DNA of 64,000 bases from Streptomyces venezuelae (GCF_008642355.1 NZ_CP029193.1:4798001-4862000); one strand, 5' to 3'. Positions 34,976 to 42,944 are shown, numbered from the stretch's first letter. A program made the numbers and translations. The notes: a model not told the origin generated them from the sequence alone.

Positions 34976-35035
34976 GCTGAGGGGCACTCAGGGGCGCTCA
35001 GAGGCTCCGCGGTGCTCTGAGGGGCCTTCAGAGCC
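34976..35035. repeat. GGGGC-CTCA short repeats with hairpin
   Basis: GCTGAGGGGCACTCAGGGGC, GCTCAGAGGC and CTCTGAGGGGCCTTCAGAG succeed one another. CTCAGAG (34997-35003) and CTCTGAG (35015-35021) can form a 7-bp hairpin that may terminate the two convergent genes. Confidence 0.55.
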
Positions 35036-35094
35036 GTTCTCGGCCACCTTGCCGCCGCCTCCGCCCGCGCCAGTCGCCCGCGCCGGCCCCCGCG

Positions 35095-35751
35095 TCAGTT
35101 TCCCGCGACCGACTTGACCGCCACCGACACCGGCACGGACCCGCTGACCAGCTCCAGTGTCAGCCCGGCCGTCGCCGGCGTCTCCACGAGCTCCGCGAGG
35201 ACCGCCGCCACGTCGTCCCGCGGAACAGGGCCGCGCCCGGTCGACGCCTCCAGGCGCACGAGGCCCGTGCCCGCGTCGTCCGTCAGCATCCCGGGACGCA
35301 GGATCGTCCAGTCGAGGGCGGCACGCGCGCGTACGTCCGCGTCGGCCTCGCCCTTGGCCCGCAGATAGGCGTCGAAGATCTCGTCGCCCTGGTGCGCGGG
35401 ATCGGCGCCCATGGACGACACGATGATGTAGCGCCGCACTCCGGCCCGCTCCGCCGCGTCCGCGAAGAGGACGGCCGCGCCCCGGTCCACGGTGTTCTTG
35501 CGGTCGGCGCCGCTGCCGGGCCCCGCGCCCGCCGCGAAGACGGCCGCGTCGGCGCCGCGCAGATGCCCCGCGACCTCGTCGACGGACGCCGACTCCAGGT
35601 CGCACAGCACCGGTTCGGCGCCGGCCTCGCGCAGATCGGACTCCTGCCCGGCGTTACGGATCAGCCCGGCGACTTCGTCACCGCGCGCGGCGAGCAGACG
35701 CTCCAGCCGCAGCGCGATCTGACCATGACCTCCAGCGATGACAATGCGCAT
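35095..35751 (-). CDS. NAD(P)-binding SDR-like protein (atypical, NAD(P)H-binding family)
   Basis: 218 residues. IAGGHGQIALRLERLLAARGDEVAGLIR is the Rossmann nucleotide loop (GGHGQIA), then VFAAGAGPGSGADRKNTVDRGAAVLFADAAERAGVRRYIIVSSMGAD and WTILRPGMLTD, typical of NAD(P)H-binding sugar-epimerase-like proteins that lack the usual Tyr-Lys pair. The ATG at 35751 gives the Rossmann fold directly; the frame continues to 36075 but antisense to the next gene. The substrate is unknown. Confidence 0.85.
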   Translation of the reverse strand: MRIVIAGGHGQIALRLERLLAARGDEVAGLIRNAGQESDLREAGAEPVLCDLESASVDEVAGHLRGADAAVFAAGAGPGSGADRKNTVDRGAAVLFADAAERAGVRRYIIVSSMGADPAHQGDEIFDAYLRAKGEADADVRARAALDWTILRPGMLTDDAGTGLVRLEASTGRGPVPRDDVAAVLAELVETPATAGLTLELVSGSVPVSVAVKSVAGN

Positions 35752-35840
35752 ACTCCCGACCGTACGGCAGGGCGGACGCAAGCGCTCAACACGCGCGCGG
35801 GGGACCACCGACAGGTCTCCACGCACCCGGCCGGAGACGA

Positions 35841-35876
35841 CCGCGCACGCGGGCCATGCCGCGCACGCGGGCCGTG
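35841..35876. repeat. 18-bp direct repeat x2
   Basis: CCGCGCACGCGGGCCATG (35841-35858) and CCGCGCACGCGGGCCGTG (35859-35876) are adjacent, immediately after the amidohydrolase stop. Confidence 0.85.
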
Positions 35877-35881
35877 CCGCC

Positions 35882-37177
35882 CTAGGCCGACGGCTCGTCC
35901 CCCGCGGGCCGCCCCGGCGCCGCCCCCGTCGACCGCCCCTGACGCGGCAGGTCCAACGCCACCGCCGCCGCCGAGTCGCAGTACTCGCGCACCGCACTGG
36001 TCCGCGCCACGACCCGGCCCCGGTGCACCACGATCCGGCTGTACGCGAGCGACAGCGCACCCGAGAGTCGGTCACCGCGCACGGCGAGCAACTCGGCCGG
36101 GAAGCCCGCCTCCACGCGGACCTCCGGCAACCCCATGGCCGCCCGAGCGGCCCCGCTGACCGCGCCGTACGCGTCCTCCGGACGCAGACCGCTCCGCGAG
36201 GCCAGCAAGTACGCGGCCTCCAGCGGATCCCCGCGCCCCACCGGGTTCGACACGTCCCGCATGGCCCCGCTGCCCGCAGCGACCCGCACCCCGGCCGACC
36301 GCAACAGGCGCACCGGCGCCGCCCCGCGCCGCTCCGCGCTCCCGCAACCGCCCTGCGGCAGACAGACCACCGTCACCCCGGCCGCGGCCAGTTGCTCGGC
36401 GGCGCGCGAGGCCACGTCCTCCGGCAGCCGTCCGAGCCCCGCGCACGGACCGAGCGTCACACCGGCCCGCAGGCCCCCCGCCATCGCGGCGAGCCGTCCG
36501 AGGCGCGCCGGATCGTCACCGTCCGTGTGCAGGTCGACGGGGCAACCGTGCTCCGCGGCGATCTCCAGGACCGCCTCCGCGTACCCCGTGGGATCGGGGT
36601 CCAGGTCGGGGCAACCGCCCACTACGGAGGCGCCCATTTTCACCGCGTCCCGCAGCATCGCCAGGCCGTCCGCGCCCGCGACGCCGGTCAGCAGCCGCGG
36701 TACGGCGACGGCCGTCAGGTCGACCAGGCCCCGGAGCGAGCGCCGCGCCTGCAGCACCGCCTCCAGTGGGCCGAGCCCCTGCACGTCGCCGATCCGCACG
36801 TGCGACCGCAGCGCCGTGGCGCCGTGCCCGAGCTGCAGCAGCGCCGCCTCGGTGGCCCGGCGCTGGACGTCCGGCGCGTCGTACGAGACCGGGCCCGCCG
36901 TGTCCGCCGACAGGGCCGTGTCGCTGTGGGCGTGCGGCTCGGCGGCCGCGGGCAGCAGGAGGTAACCGGCGAGGTCCACGCGCGCGGTGTGCGCGCTCAG
37001 GCTGCCCGCCGTGCCGACCGCCTCGATGCGTCCGCCGCCGAGCCGGACGTCCACGGTCCGGCCGTCGGTGAGCCGGGCGCCGCTGAGCAGCAGGGCCCCG
37101 GAGTCGGCGGCGGGACCGGAACCGGAGGATCCGGAGGCGCCGGAGGAGTGGGGCTGCTGCGGCTGGCTGTCGGGCAT
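35882..37177 (-). CDS. Amidohydrolase-family protein, cytosine-deaminase-like, catalytic residues apparently lost
   Basis: 431 residues with a Ser/Gly/Pro-rich first 25. GALLLSGARLTDGRTVDVRLGGGRIEAVG and the end (LAVRGDRLSGALSLAYSRIVVHRGRVV) are the beta-sandwich, with a TIM barrel between. The first metal motif PHAH (H82, H84) and the barrel histidine H217 (DLHTDG) are present. Compared with E. coli CodA as I recall it, the catalytic Glu after H217 is Gly (HTDG instead of HCDE), the next His is in LGPCAG and so missing, and the late metal Asp is Gly (AGSGAMRD instead of GxDxxxD). The start 37177 follows GAGGAG. It may be a non-hydrolytic or altered family member. Confidence 0.75.
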   Translation of the reverse strand: MPDSQPQQPHSSGASGSSGSGPAADSGALLLSGARLTDGRTVDVRLGGGRIEAVGTAGSLSAHTARVDLAGYLLLPAAAEPHAHSDTALSADTAGPVSYDAPDVQRRATEAALLQLGHGATALRSHVRIGDVQGLGPLEAVLQARRSLRGLVDLTAVAVPRLLTGVAGADGLAMLRDAVKMGASVVGGCPDLDPDPTGYAEAVLEIAAEHGCPVDLHTDGDDPARLGRLAAMAGGLRAGVTLGPCAGLGRLPEDVASRAAEQLAAAGVTVVCLPQGGCGSAERRGAAPVRLLRSAGVRVAAGSGAMRDVSNPVGRGDPLEAAYLLASRSGLRPEDAYGAVSGAARAAMGLPEVRVEAGFPAELLAVRGDRLSGALSLAYSRIVVHRGRVVARTSAVREYCDSAAAVALDLPRQGRSTGAAPGRPAGDEPSA

Positions 37178-37419
37178 CGCGCTCCTCGGTCTCGGGGGCG
37201 GCTGCAGTCGTCGAGGCGTCAAGATCACGCAGCGCGTGTCGAGCCTAGGACGGTGAAAGGCCCGCTTCGAGGAGGAGCGGAATAGTCGTACCGGTGTGGT
37301 GTGAGGGCACGGACGAGGTGTTCACAGACCCCTGAGGCGGGCCGTTCGCTGCCCTCGGACAGCCCCGGCGAAACGGATTTGGGCGATCGGCGACCAACCG
37401 TGTAATGTCTTCATCGCTC

Positions 37420-37492
37420 GCCCCAATAGCTCAGTCGGTAGAGCGTCTCCATGGTAAGGAGAAGGTCTGCGGTTCGATTCCGCATTGGGGCT
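37420..37492 (+). tRNA. tRNA-Thr (GGT)
   Basis: 73 bases; acceptor GCCCCAA/TTGGGGC, anticodon loop ATGGTAA (GGT), T-arm TGCGG-TTCGATT-CCGCA, discriminator T. CCA is not encoded. Confidence 0.95.
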
Positions 37493-37507
37493 CTGATGTC
37501 GAGTGAT

Positions 37508-37525
37508 CCTCGCCCTCGGGCGAGG
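37508..37525 (+). terminator. Hairpin between tRNA-Thr and tRNA-Met
   Basis: CCTCGCCC-TC-GGGCGAGG, perfect 8-bp stem. It may be a processing signal for the tRNA precursor rather than a terminator, as there is no T-run. Confidence 0.5.
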
Positions 37526-37539
37526 GGATCCGGCATCGC

Positions 37540-37612
37540 AGCGGTGTAGCTCAGTCGGTAGAGCAAGCGGCTCATAATCGCTGTGTCACCGGTTCAAGTC
37601 CGGTCACCGCTA
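37540..37612 (+). tRNA. tRNA-Met (CAT), elongator type
   Basis: 73 bases; acceptor AGCGGTG/CACCGCT, anticodon loop CTCATAA (CAT), T-arm ACCGG-TTCAAGT-CCGGT, discriminator A. A paired first acceptor base pair (A-T) argues against the initiator type. Confidence 0.9.
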
Positions 37613-37700
37613 CTAACGGTAGCCGATTGTGGGGTCGGTCCTTCGATCGGCTACTCTTTTATGCGTTCATCCGTCCATCCGTCCGTCAAGGAGCACTCAC

Positions 37701-37865
37701 GTGGCTGCCACCGACGTCCGCCCGAAGATCACGCTGGCCTGCGTGGAGTGCAAGGAGCGGAACTACATCACCAAGAAGAACCGGCGTAACGACCCGGACC
37801 GTCTTGAGATGAAGAAGCACTGCCCGCGCTGCAACGCGCACACTGCGCACCGCGAAACGCGCTAA
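37701..37865 (+). CDS. rpmG: 50S ribosomal protein L33 (zinc-binding form)
   Basis: 54 residues, normal length. [58 protein letters not shown] sequence with two CxxC pairs (C14, C17 and C41, C44), so it is the zinc-ribbon paralogue that is usually under Zur control only in its C-minus counterpart. GTG start after AAGGAG. Located just downstream of tRNA-Thr and tRNA-Met and probably transcribed with them. Confidence 0.96.
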   Translation: MAATDVRPKITLACVECKERNYITKKNRRNDPDRLEMKKHCPRCNAHTAHRETR

Positions 37866-37880
37866 ACACAGGCTCGTACA

Positions 37881-37913
37881 CGAGGCCGTCCCCGATTCTT
37901 GGGGGCGGCCTCG
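37881..37913 (+). terminator. Terminator after rpmG
   Basis: CGAGGCCGTCCCC and GGGGGCGGCCTCG pair along 13 bases with one wobble around GATTCTT. Confidence 0.85.
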
Positions 37914-37969
37914 CGTCGTGTTCCGCGAAGCCATCCGCAACGAAACCATCCGCAGGAGGTGCCGAGTCC

Positions 37970-38434
37970 ATGGCGCTCGACCAGTCCTTCGTGGGGCGTT
38001 CCTATCCCCCCACTGATCCTTATGAGGTCGGCCGGGAGAAGATCCGCGAGTTCGCCGAGGCCGTGGGTGACACCAATCCCGCGTATGCCGACACGGAAGC
38101 GGCCAAGGCGCTCGGTCACCCCGATGTGATCGCGCCCCCGACTTTTGTGTTTGCGATCACTTTCAAGGCCGCGGGACAGGTCATCGAGGATCCGCAGCTG
38201 GGGCTCGACTACAGCCGCGTCGTGCACGGCGACCAGAAGTTCGCCTACACCCGCCCGGTGCGCGCGGGCGACCGGCTCACGGTGACCTCGACCATCGAGG
38301 CCATCAAGTCGATGGCGGGCAACGACATCCTGGACATCCGCGGAGAGGTCCACGACGAGGCCGGCGAGCACGTCGTGACCGCGTGGACCAAGCTCGTCGC
38401 ACGGGCGGCGGAGACTGCGGCGGAAGGGGCCTGA
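37970..38434 (+). CDS. MaoC-like FAS1-type dehydratase N-terminal protein (HadA-like subunit)
   Basis: 154 residues, hot-dog fold: MALDQSFVGRSYPPTDPYEVGREKIREFAEAVGDTNPAYAD at the start and APPTFVFAITFKAAGQVI in the middle, the motif of the UPF0336/HadA and HadC non-catalytic family. In mycobacteria HadA pairs with HadB to form (3R)-hydroxyacyl-ACP dehydratase of FAS-II. ATG follows AGGAGG. The gene for the catalytic partner begins five bases after this stop. The order rpmG-hadA-hadB-(then secE-nusG) is the one I recall from Mycobacterium tuberculosis. Confidence 0.88.
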   Translation: MALDQSFVGRSYPPTDPYEVGREKIREFAEAVGDTNPAYADTEAAKALGHPDVIAPPTFVFAITFKAAGQVIEDPQLGLDYSRVVHGDQKFAYTRPVRAGDRLTVTSTIEAIKSMAGNDILDIRGEVHDEAGEHVVTAWTKLVARAAETAAEGA

Positions 38435-38438
38435 GGCG

Positions 38439-38867
38439 ATGACGGCGAAGATTGCGTACGGCGACGTCGAGGTCGGCACCGAGCTGCCGGCCCAGACCTT
38501 CCCCGTGACACGCGCCACTCTCGTGCAGTACGCGGGTGCTTCCGGGGACTTCAACCCGATCCACTGGAACGAGAAGTTCGCGCGCGAGGTCGGACTCCCC
38601 GACGTCATCGCGCACGGCATGTTCACCATGGCCGAGGCGATCCGCGTCGTGACCGACTGGGTGGGTGACCCGGGAGCCGTCGTCGAGTACGGCGTCCGCT
38701 TCACCAAGCCCGTCATCGTCCCGAACGACGACAAGGGCGCCACCATAGAGGTCAGCGCCAAGGTCGCGGCAGTACTGGACGACAACCGCGTGCGAGTCGA
38801 CCTGCTCGCGAAGAGCGGGGACCAGAAGGTTCTCGGCATGTCGCGGGCCGTGGTGCAGCTCGCCTGA
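38439..38867 (+). CDS. MaoC-family dehydratase (HadB-like catalytic subunit)
   Basis: 142 residues, hot-dog fold with the hydratase-2 motif GDFNPIHWNEKFA; D37 and H42 match the catalytic Asp/His pair. VEYGVRFTKPVIVPND is the hot-dog strand region. It should dehydrate 3-hydroxyacyl thioesters with the preceding protein. The gene sits five bases after the HadA-like stop in one operon and is followed by a terminator. The fatty-acyl substrate in Streptomyces is not known, since mycolates are absent. Confidence 0.9.
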   Translation: MTAKIAYGDVEVGTELPAQTFPVTRATLVQYAGASGDFNPIHWNEKFAREVGLPDVIAHGMFTMAEAIRVVTDWVGDPGAVVEYGVRFTKPVIVPNDDKGATIEVSAKVAAVLDDNRVRVDLLAKSGDQKVLGMSRAVVQLA

Positions 38868-38878
38868 CGACGGTCTGG

Positions 38879-38912
38879 GTAAGGGGCGTCCTCCATGGGG
38901 GGCGCCCCTTAC
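38879..38912 (+). terminator. Terminator after the dehydratase pair
   Basis: GTAAGGGGCG and CGCCCCTTAC form a perfect 10-bp stem, with an inner TCCTCC/GGGG pairing. Confidence 0.8.
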
Positions 38913-38942
38913 GTATGCCGTGACGTCGGCCCACCGCCCTGG

Positions 38943-38971
38943 TTGACGACTTAGTGATTGGCCACTAACTT
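38943..38971 (+). promoter_or_regulatory. Leaderless promoter of the TetR gene
   Basis: TTGACG (38943-38948), 17 bases, TAACTT (38966-38971); the predicted transcription start coincides with the ATG at 38978, and no ribosome-binding site is present. Confidence 0.8.
38951..38968 (+). promoter_or_regulatory. TetR operator 1
   Basis: TTAGTG and CACTAA are perfect inverted arms around ATTGGC, filling the promoter spacer and reaching into the -10. It shares the frame TTAGTNAT-N5-ACTAA with operator 2, upstream of the MFS gene. Confidence 0.8.
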
Positions 38972-38977
38972 ACTCGC

Positions 38978-39535
38978 ATGGTCAGGATGAGCGCAGAGGA
39001 GCGGCGCGAGAGCGTCGTCCGCGCGGCGATGGTCGAGTTCGCCCGCGGTGGCTACAACGGCACGTCCACCGAGGTGATCGCCAAAAGGGTGGGTGTCTCG
39101 CAGCCGTATCTCTTCCGCCTCTTCCCGGGGAAGCAGTCCATCTTTCTCGCCGCCTCCGGGCGGTGCTGCCAGGAGGTCACGGAGGTCTTCCGCAAGGCGT
39201 CCGAAGGGCTTGAGGGGGAGGAGGCCCTGCATGCCATGGGGCAGGCCTATCAGGCTCTCATCGCCGAGGATCCGGACAAGCTCCTCATGCAGATGCAGAT
39301 GTACGTCGCCGTGGCCTCCGCGGAGGCGTCGGGCGACCGGGAGTTCGGCGACGCGCTGCGGGCCGCCTGGATGGAGATGTACGACACGGTCCGCCTCGCA
39401 CTGGGGGCGGACGTCGACGAGACGACGCAGTTCCTGGCGTACGGGATGTTGATCAACGTCCTGGTGTCGATGGGGTTCCAGCCGGACCACCGGGTGTGGA
39501 CCGGCTTCTACGACTCGGCGCAGCCCAAGGGGTGA
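38978..39535 (+). CDS. TetR-family repressor of the MFS gene
   Basis: 185 residues. The DNA-binding domain is MSAEERRESVVRAAMVEFARGGYNGTSTEVIAKRVGVSQPYLFRLFPGKQSIFLA (about 4-58) with the TetR helix-turn-helix; the rest is a helical ligand-binding domain rich in methionine (LLMQMQMYVAVASAEASGD). Leaderless start. It should repress itself and the MFS exporter through the two matching operators; the inducer is unknown but likely a substrate of the pump. Confidence 0.93.
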   Translation: MVRMSAEERRESVVRAAMVEFARGGYNGTSTEVIAKRVGVSQPYLFRLFPGKQSIFLAASGRCCQEVTEVFRKASEGLEGEEALHAMGQAYQALIAEDPDKLLMQMQMYVAVASAEASGDREFGDALRAAWMEMYDTVRLALGADVDETTQFLAYGMLINVLVSMGFQPDHRVWTGFYDSAQPKG

Positions 39536-39577
39536 GCCGTGCCGCGGGGCAGGGGGTCTCCTTCTGTGCCCACAAAA

Positions 39578-39597
39578 GTTAGTCATCAATAACTAAC
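39578..39597 (+). promoter_or_regulatory. TetR operator 2, upstream of MFS gene
   Basis: GTTAGT and ACTAAC flank CATCAATA, 13 bases before the MFS start. Over 19 bases it agrees with operator 1 at the arms TTAGT and ACTAAC with identical spacing. Confidence 0.8.
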
Positions 39598-39610
39598 CAC
39601 AGGGGAAGCA

Positions 39611-41074
39611 ATGACGGACCAGAAAGCGCGGGCACAAGCGCCGACCGAAGAGACGACATCGCGCGGGGGGATGGTCTGGGCCCTCGTCATCACGAGCGTC
39701 GCCGGGTTCATGGCCGCACTCGACAACCTCGTCGTCACCACCGCCCTGCCCGCCATCCGCGAGGACCTCGGGGGCGCCCTGCACGACCTCGAATGGACCG
39801 TGAGCGCCTATACCCTCACCTTCGCCGTGCTGCTGATGTTCGGCGCGGCCCTGGGGGACCGTTTCGGGCGCCGTCGACTCTTCACCGTCGGGATCACGGT
39901 CTTCACCGCCGCCTCCGCCGCCGCGGCGCTCGCGCCCGGCCTGGACGCACTGATCGCCGCCCGCGCGGTGCAGGGCGTCGGCGCCGCGATCATGATGCCG
40001 CTCACGCTGACCCTGCTCACGGCGGCCGTACCGCAGGCCAAGCGGGGCATGGCGTACGGCATATGGGGCGCCGTCAACGGCCTCGCGGTCGCCAGTGGCC
40101 CGCTGATCGGCGGCAGCCTCACCGAACACGTCTCCTGGCAGTGGATCTTCTGGCTGAACGTCCCGCTCGGGCTTGTCCTGCTGCCGCTCGCCCGGCTCCG
40201 CCTCGCCGAGTCCCACGCCCCCGGCGCCCGCCTGGACGCGGTCGGCACCCTGCTCGCGAGCGGTGGTCTCTTCGGCATCGTGTACGCCCTGGTCCGCGGC
40301 CCCATCGACGGCTGGTCCAGCGCCACCGTCCTCGTCAGCCTGAGCGCGGGCGTCGTCCTGCTCGGCGGCTTCGTACGGCACGGGATGCGCCACAAGGCGC
40401 CGATGCTGCCGATGCGCCTCTTCCGCAGTCGTGCCTTCGCGGGCATCAACGCGGCGAGCCTGCTGATGTTCCTCGGGATGTTCGGCTCGATCTTCCTGCT
40501 CAGCCAGTACATGCAGATCGTCCTCGGCTACTCGCCCACCGAGGCCGGGCTGCGCATGCTGCCCTGGACCGGCATGCCGATGCTCGTCTCGCCGCTGGCC
40601 GGCTACCTCTCCGACCGGATCGGCGGCCGTCCGGTCGTCGCCGCGGGCCTCTTCCTCCAGGCCGTGGGCCTGGCCTGGTACGCCGTCGTCGTGGCACCCG
40701 ACGCCTCGTACGCCGCCCAGCTGCCGGCGCTGATCATCAGCGGCGTCGGGATGTCCCTGTACTTCGCGCCGGCCTCCAACCTGGTCATGTCCAGCGTGCG
40801 ACCCCAGGAGCAGGGCATCGCGTCCGGCGCCAACAACGCGCTCCGTGAAGTCGGCGGCGCCCTCGGCATCGCCGTGATGTCCTCGATCTTCTCGGCGCAG
40901 GGCGGCTACGAGTCCGGATGGGACTTCGTGAACGGCATCGAGCCCGCGCTGTGGGTGGGCTCCGCGGTGGTGGCCCTCGCGGCGGTCGCGGCGCTGTGCA
41001 TCCCGTCACGTCGACGGACGGCCGGAGGGGCCGGGACGCCCGCCGCACCGCAGGACGAGCTGATCGCCGTCTGA
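39611..41074 (+). CDS. MFS drug exporter, DHA2 (14-span) type
   Basis: 487 residues. MFS motif A GDRFGRRRLF after the second span, the antiporter motif C GLAVASGPLIGG in span 5, and a start MAALDNLVVTTALPAIREDLGG typical of DHA2 multidrug exporters (D of motif D1). It probably exports a toxic hydrophobic compound with proton antiport. ATG follows AGGGGAA. The preceding TetR is its likely repressor. Confidence 0.93.
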   Translation: MTDQKARAQAPTEETTSRGGMVWALVITSVAGFMAALDNLVVTTALPAIREDLGGALHDLEWTVSAYTLTFAVLLMFGAALGDRFGRRRLFTVGITVFTAASAAAALAPGLDALIAARAVQGVGAAIMMPLTLTLLTAAVPQAKRGMAYGIWGAVNGLAVASGPLIGGSLTEHVSWQWIFWLNVPLGLVLLPLARLRLAESHAPGARLDAVGTLLASGGLFGIVYALVRGPIDGWSSATVLVSLSAGVVLLGGFVRHGMRHKAPMLPMRLFRSRAFAGINAASLLMFLGMFGSIFLLSQYMQIVLGYSPTEAGLRMLPWTGMPMLVSPLAGYLSDRIGGRPVVAAGLFLQAVGLAWYAVVVAPDASYAAQLPALIISGVGMSLYFAPASNLVMSSVRPQEQGIASGANNALREVGGALGIAVMSSIFSAQGGYESGWDFVNGIEPALWVGSAVVALAAVAALCIPSRRRTAGGAGTPAAPQDELIAV

Positions 41075-41113
41075 GAGACGTACGACGACGTCTCAGGGGC
41101 GTACGACCGACAT

Positions 41114-41153
41114 ACGAGAACGGCCCCGCCCCGACCGGCAGGGCCGTTCTCGT
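41114..41153 (+). terminator. Terminator between MFS gene and murB
   Basis: ACGAGAACGGCCC and GGGCCGTTCTCGT form a perfect 13-bp stem with a 14-base loop; its last bases merge with the murB -10 box. Confidence 0.85.
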
Positions 41154-41158
41154 ACTCT
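41153..41158 (+). promoter_or_regulatory. -10 box of a leaderless murB promoter
   Basis: TACTCT ends 7 bases before the GTG start at 41166, so transcription would begin at the start codon. The -35 is unclear and lies in the terminator stem. Confidence 0.5.
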
Positions 41159-41165
41159 TGAGCAC

Positions 41166-42221
41166 GTGCAGGAACTCCACGATGCCCCGCTCGCCCCGCT
41201 GACCACCTTCCGGCTCGGCGGTCCCGCGACCCGTCTGATCACCGCGACGACCGACGCCGAGGTGATCGCCGCCGTCCGTGAGGCCGACGACTCCGGAACC
41301 CCGCTGCTGCTCATCGGCGGCGGCTCGAACCTGGTCATCGGCGACAAGGGCTTCGACGGCACCGCCCTGCGCATCGCCACCCGGGGCTTCGCGCTCGACG
41401 GCACGAAGCTGGAGCTCGCCGCCGGCGAGGTCTGGACGGACGCAGTCGCCCGCACCGTCGAAGCGGGGCTCGCGGGCATCGAGTGCCTCGCCGGAATCCC
41501 CGGCTCCGCGGGCGCGACGCCGATCCAGAACGTCGGAGCGTACGGCCAGGAGGTCTCCTCGACGATCACCGAGGTGGTCGCGTACGACAGGCAGACCCGC
41601 GAGACGGTCGTGATCGCGAACGCCGAGTGCGACTTCTCGTACCGGCACAGCCGCTTCAAGGCCGATCCCGACCGCTTCGTGGTGCTGCGGGTCCGTTTCG
41701 AGCTCGAGGACGCGCAAGGGATGAGCGCGCCCCTCAAGTACCCCGAGACGGCACGCACGCTCGGCGTCGAGGCGGGGGAGCGGGTCCCGGCCGCGGTCGC
41801 CAGGGAGACCGTGCTCAAGCTGCGCGCGGGCAAGGGCATGGTGCTCGACCCCGAGGACCACGACAGCTGGTCCGCCGGGTCGTTCTTCACCAACCCGATC
41901 CTCACCGAGGACGAGTTCGCCGCCTTCCACGCGCGCGTGACCGAACGCCTCGGCGCGGACATCACCCCACCCGCCTTCCCGACCGGCGACGGCCGCGTGA
42001 AGACCTCCGCCGCCTGGCTCATCGACAAGGCGGGGTTCACCAAGGGCTACGGAGAGGGCCGGGCCCGCATCTCCACCAAGCACACACTGGCGCTCACCAA
42101 CCGCGGCGGCGCGACCACCGAGGACCTGCTGGAGCTGGCCCGTGAGGTCGTCGCAGGGGTGCGGGACGCCTTCGGGGTCACCCTCGTCAACGAGCCGGTG
42201 ACGGTGGGCGTCAGCCTGTAG
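41166..42221 (+). CDS. murB: UDP-N-acetylenolpyruvoylglucosamine reductase
   Basis: 351 residues. FAD-binding motif LLIGGGSNLVIGDKGFDG, then GIECLAGIPGSAGATPIQNVGAYGQEV, RHSRFK and SAGSFFTNPIL near the carboxyl side, then AAWLIDKAGFTKGYG. It catalyses the NADPH-dependent reduction that makes UDP-N-acetylmuramate in peptidoglycan synthesis. GTG start, leaderless promoter. Length and motifs fit type I MurB. Confidence 0.97.
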   Translation: MQELHDAPLAPLTTFRLGGPATRLITATTDAEVIAAVREADDSGTPLLLIGGGSNLVIGDKGFDGTALRIATRGFALDGTKLELAAGEVWTDAVARTVEAGLAGIECLAGIPGSAGATPIQNVGAYGQEVSSTITEVVAYDRQTRETVVIANAECDFSYRHSRFKADPDRFVVLRVRFELEDAQGMSAPLKYPETARTLGVEAGERVPAAVARETVLKLRAGKGMVLDPEDHDSWSAGSFFTNPILTEDEFAAFHARVTERLGADITPPAFPTGDGRVKTSAAWLIDKAGFTKGYGEGRARISTKHTLALTNRGGATTEDLLELAREVVAGVRDAFGVTLVNEPVTVGVSL

Positions 42222-42245
42222 GACACGCGCGCCACGCAGGGCGGG

Positions 42246-42884
42246 TCAGTAGGCCACGCCCACACCCCGCCGCACGGTGTCCCGGTCGTCGATCATGCCG
42301 AGCATCGCGTGCGCCACGTCCGCGCGCCCGATCACGCGCCCCGAACGTGGCGAGCCACCCACCACCTTGCGGTAGCGGCCGGTGACGGGCTTGTTCGTGA
42401 GGCGCGGCGGGCGGACCGAGGTCCAGTCCGTCGCGCTCGCCGCCAGCTCGGCCTCCATGGCCGTCAGGTCGGTGTAGACGTCCCTGAGGACCCGGCCGAC
42501 CACACCCAGCAGGGCGCGGTCGAAGAACGGCGAGTCCGCGGGCTCCGGGCCCACCGGGGCCGCGCTCACGACCAGCAGCCGCCGCGCGCCCTCCGCGTCC
42601 ATCGCCCGCAGCACACCACGCGTCAGCTCCGTCGCGAGGCCCCGGGCCGCGTCCGCGCGGTTGCGGGCGCCGAGCCCGGAAAGGACCGCGTCCCGGCCCG
42701 TGACCGCGGGGCGCACCGCCTCCGGATCCCGGACGTCAGCGCGGAACACCTCGAGCCCCTCACCGGTCACCGTCAGGCGCGCCGGGTCCCGCACCACCGC
42801 CGTGACCTTGTGCCCTGCCGTGAGCGCCTGCCGGACGATCTCCTGACCGACGCCACCGGTCGCACCGAACACCGTGATCCTCAT
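42246..42884 (-). CDS. NmrA-like NAD(P)-binding protein
   Basis: 212 residues, Rossmann fold. GATGGVGQEIVRQALTAGHKVTAVVRDPARL is the nucleotide loop, GRDAVLSGLGARN and RRLLVVSAAP follow; WTSVRPPRLTN near the end is typical of the atypical SDR a5/NmrA group. Substrate unknown. ATG 42884 follows GGGAGGG. It is divergent from a TetR gene with two matching inverted repeats between, so it is probably the repressed target. Confidence 0.88.
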   Translation of the reverse strand: MRITVFGATGGVGQEIVRQALTAGHKVTAVVRDPARLTVTGEGLEVFRADVRDPEAVRPAVTGRDAVLSGLGARNRADAARGLATELTRGVLRAMDAEGARRLLVVSAAPVGPEPADSPFFDRALLGVVGRVLRDVYTDLTAMEAELAASATDWTSVRPPRLTNKPVTGRYRKVVGGSPRSGRVIGRADVAHAMLGMIDDRDTVRRGVGVAY

Positions 42885-42904
42885 CGCGCACCCTCCCAAG
42901 GTGG

Positions 42905-42944
42905 GTAAGTATTCACTCACCCACTAGAGTGAGTAAGCACTCAC
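42905..42944. promoter_or_regulatory. Two TetR operators, GTRAGT-N4-ACTCAC
   Basis: GTAAGT-ATTC-ACTCAC (42905-42920) and GTGAGT-AAGC-ACTCAC (42929-42944) share the half-site and 4-base spacer; the second is a perfect inverted repeat. Their centres are 24 bases apart in the divergent region. Confidence 0.8.
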
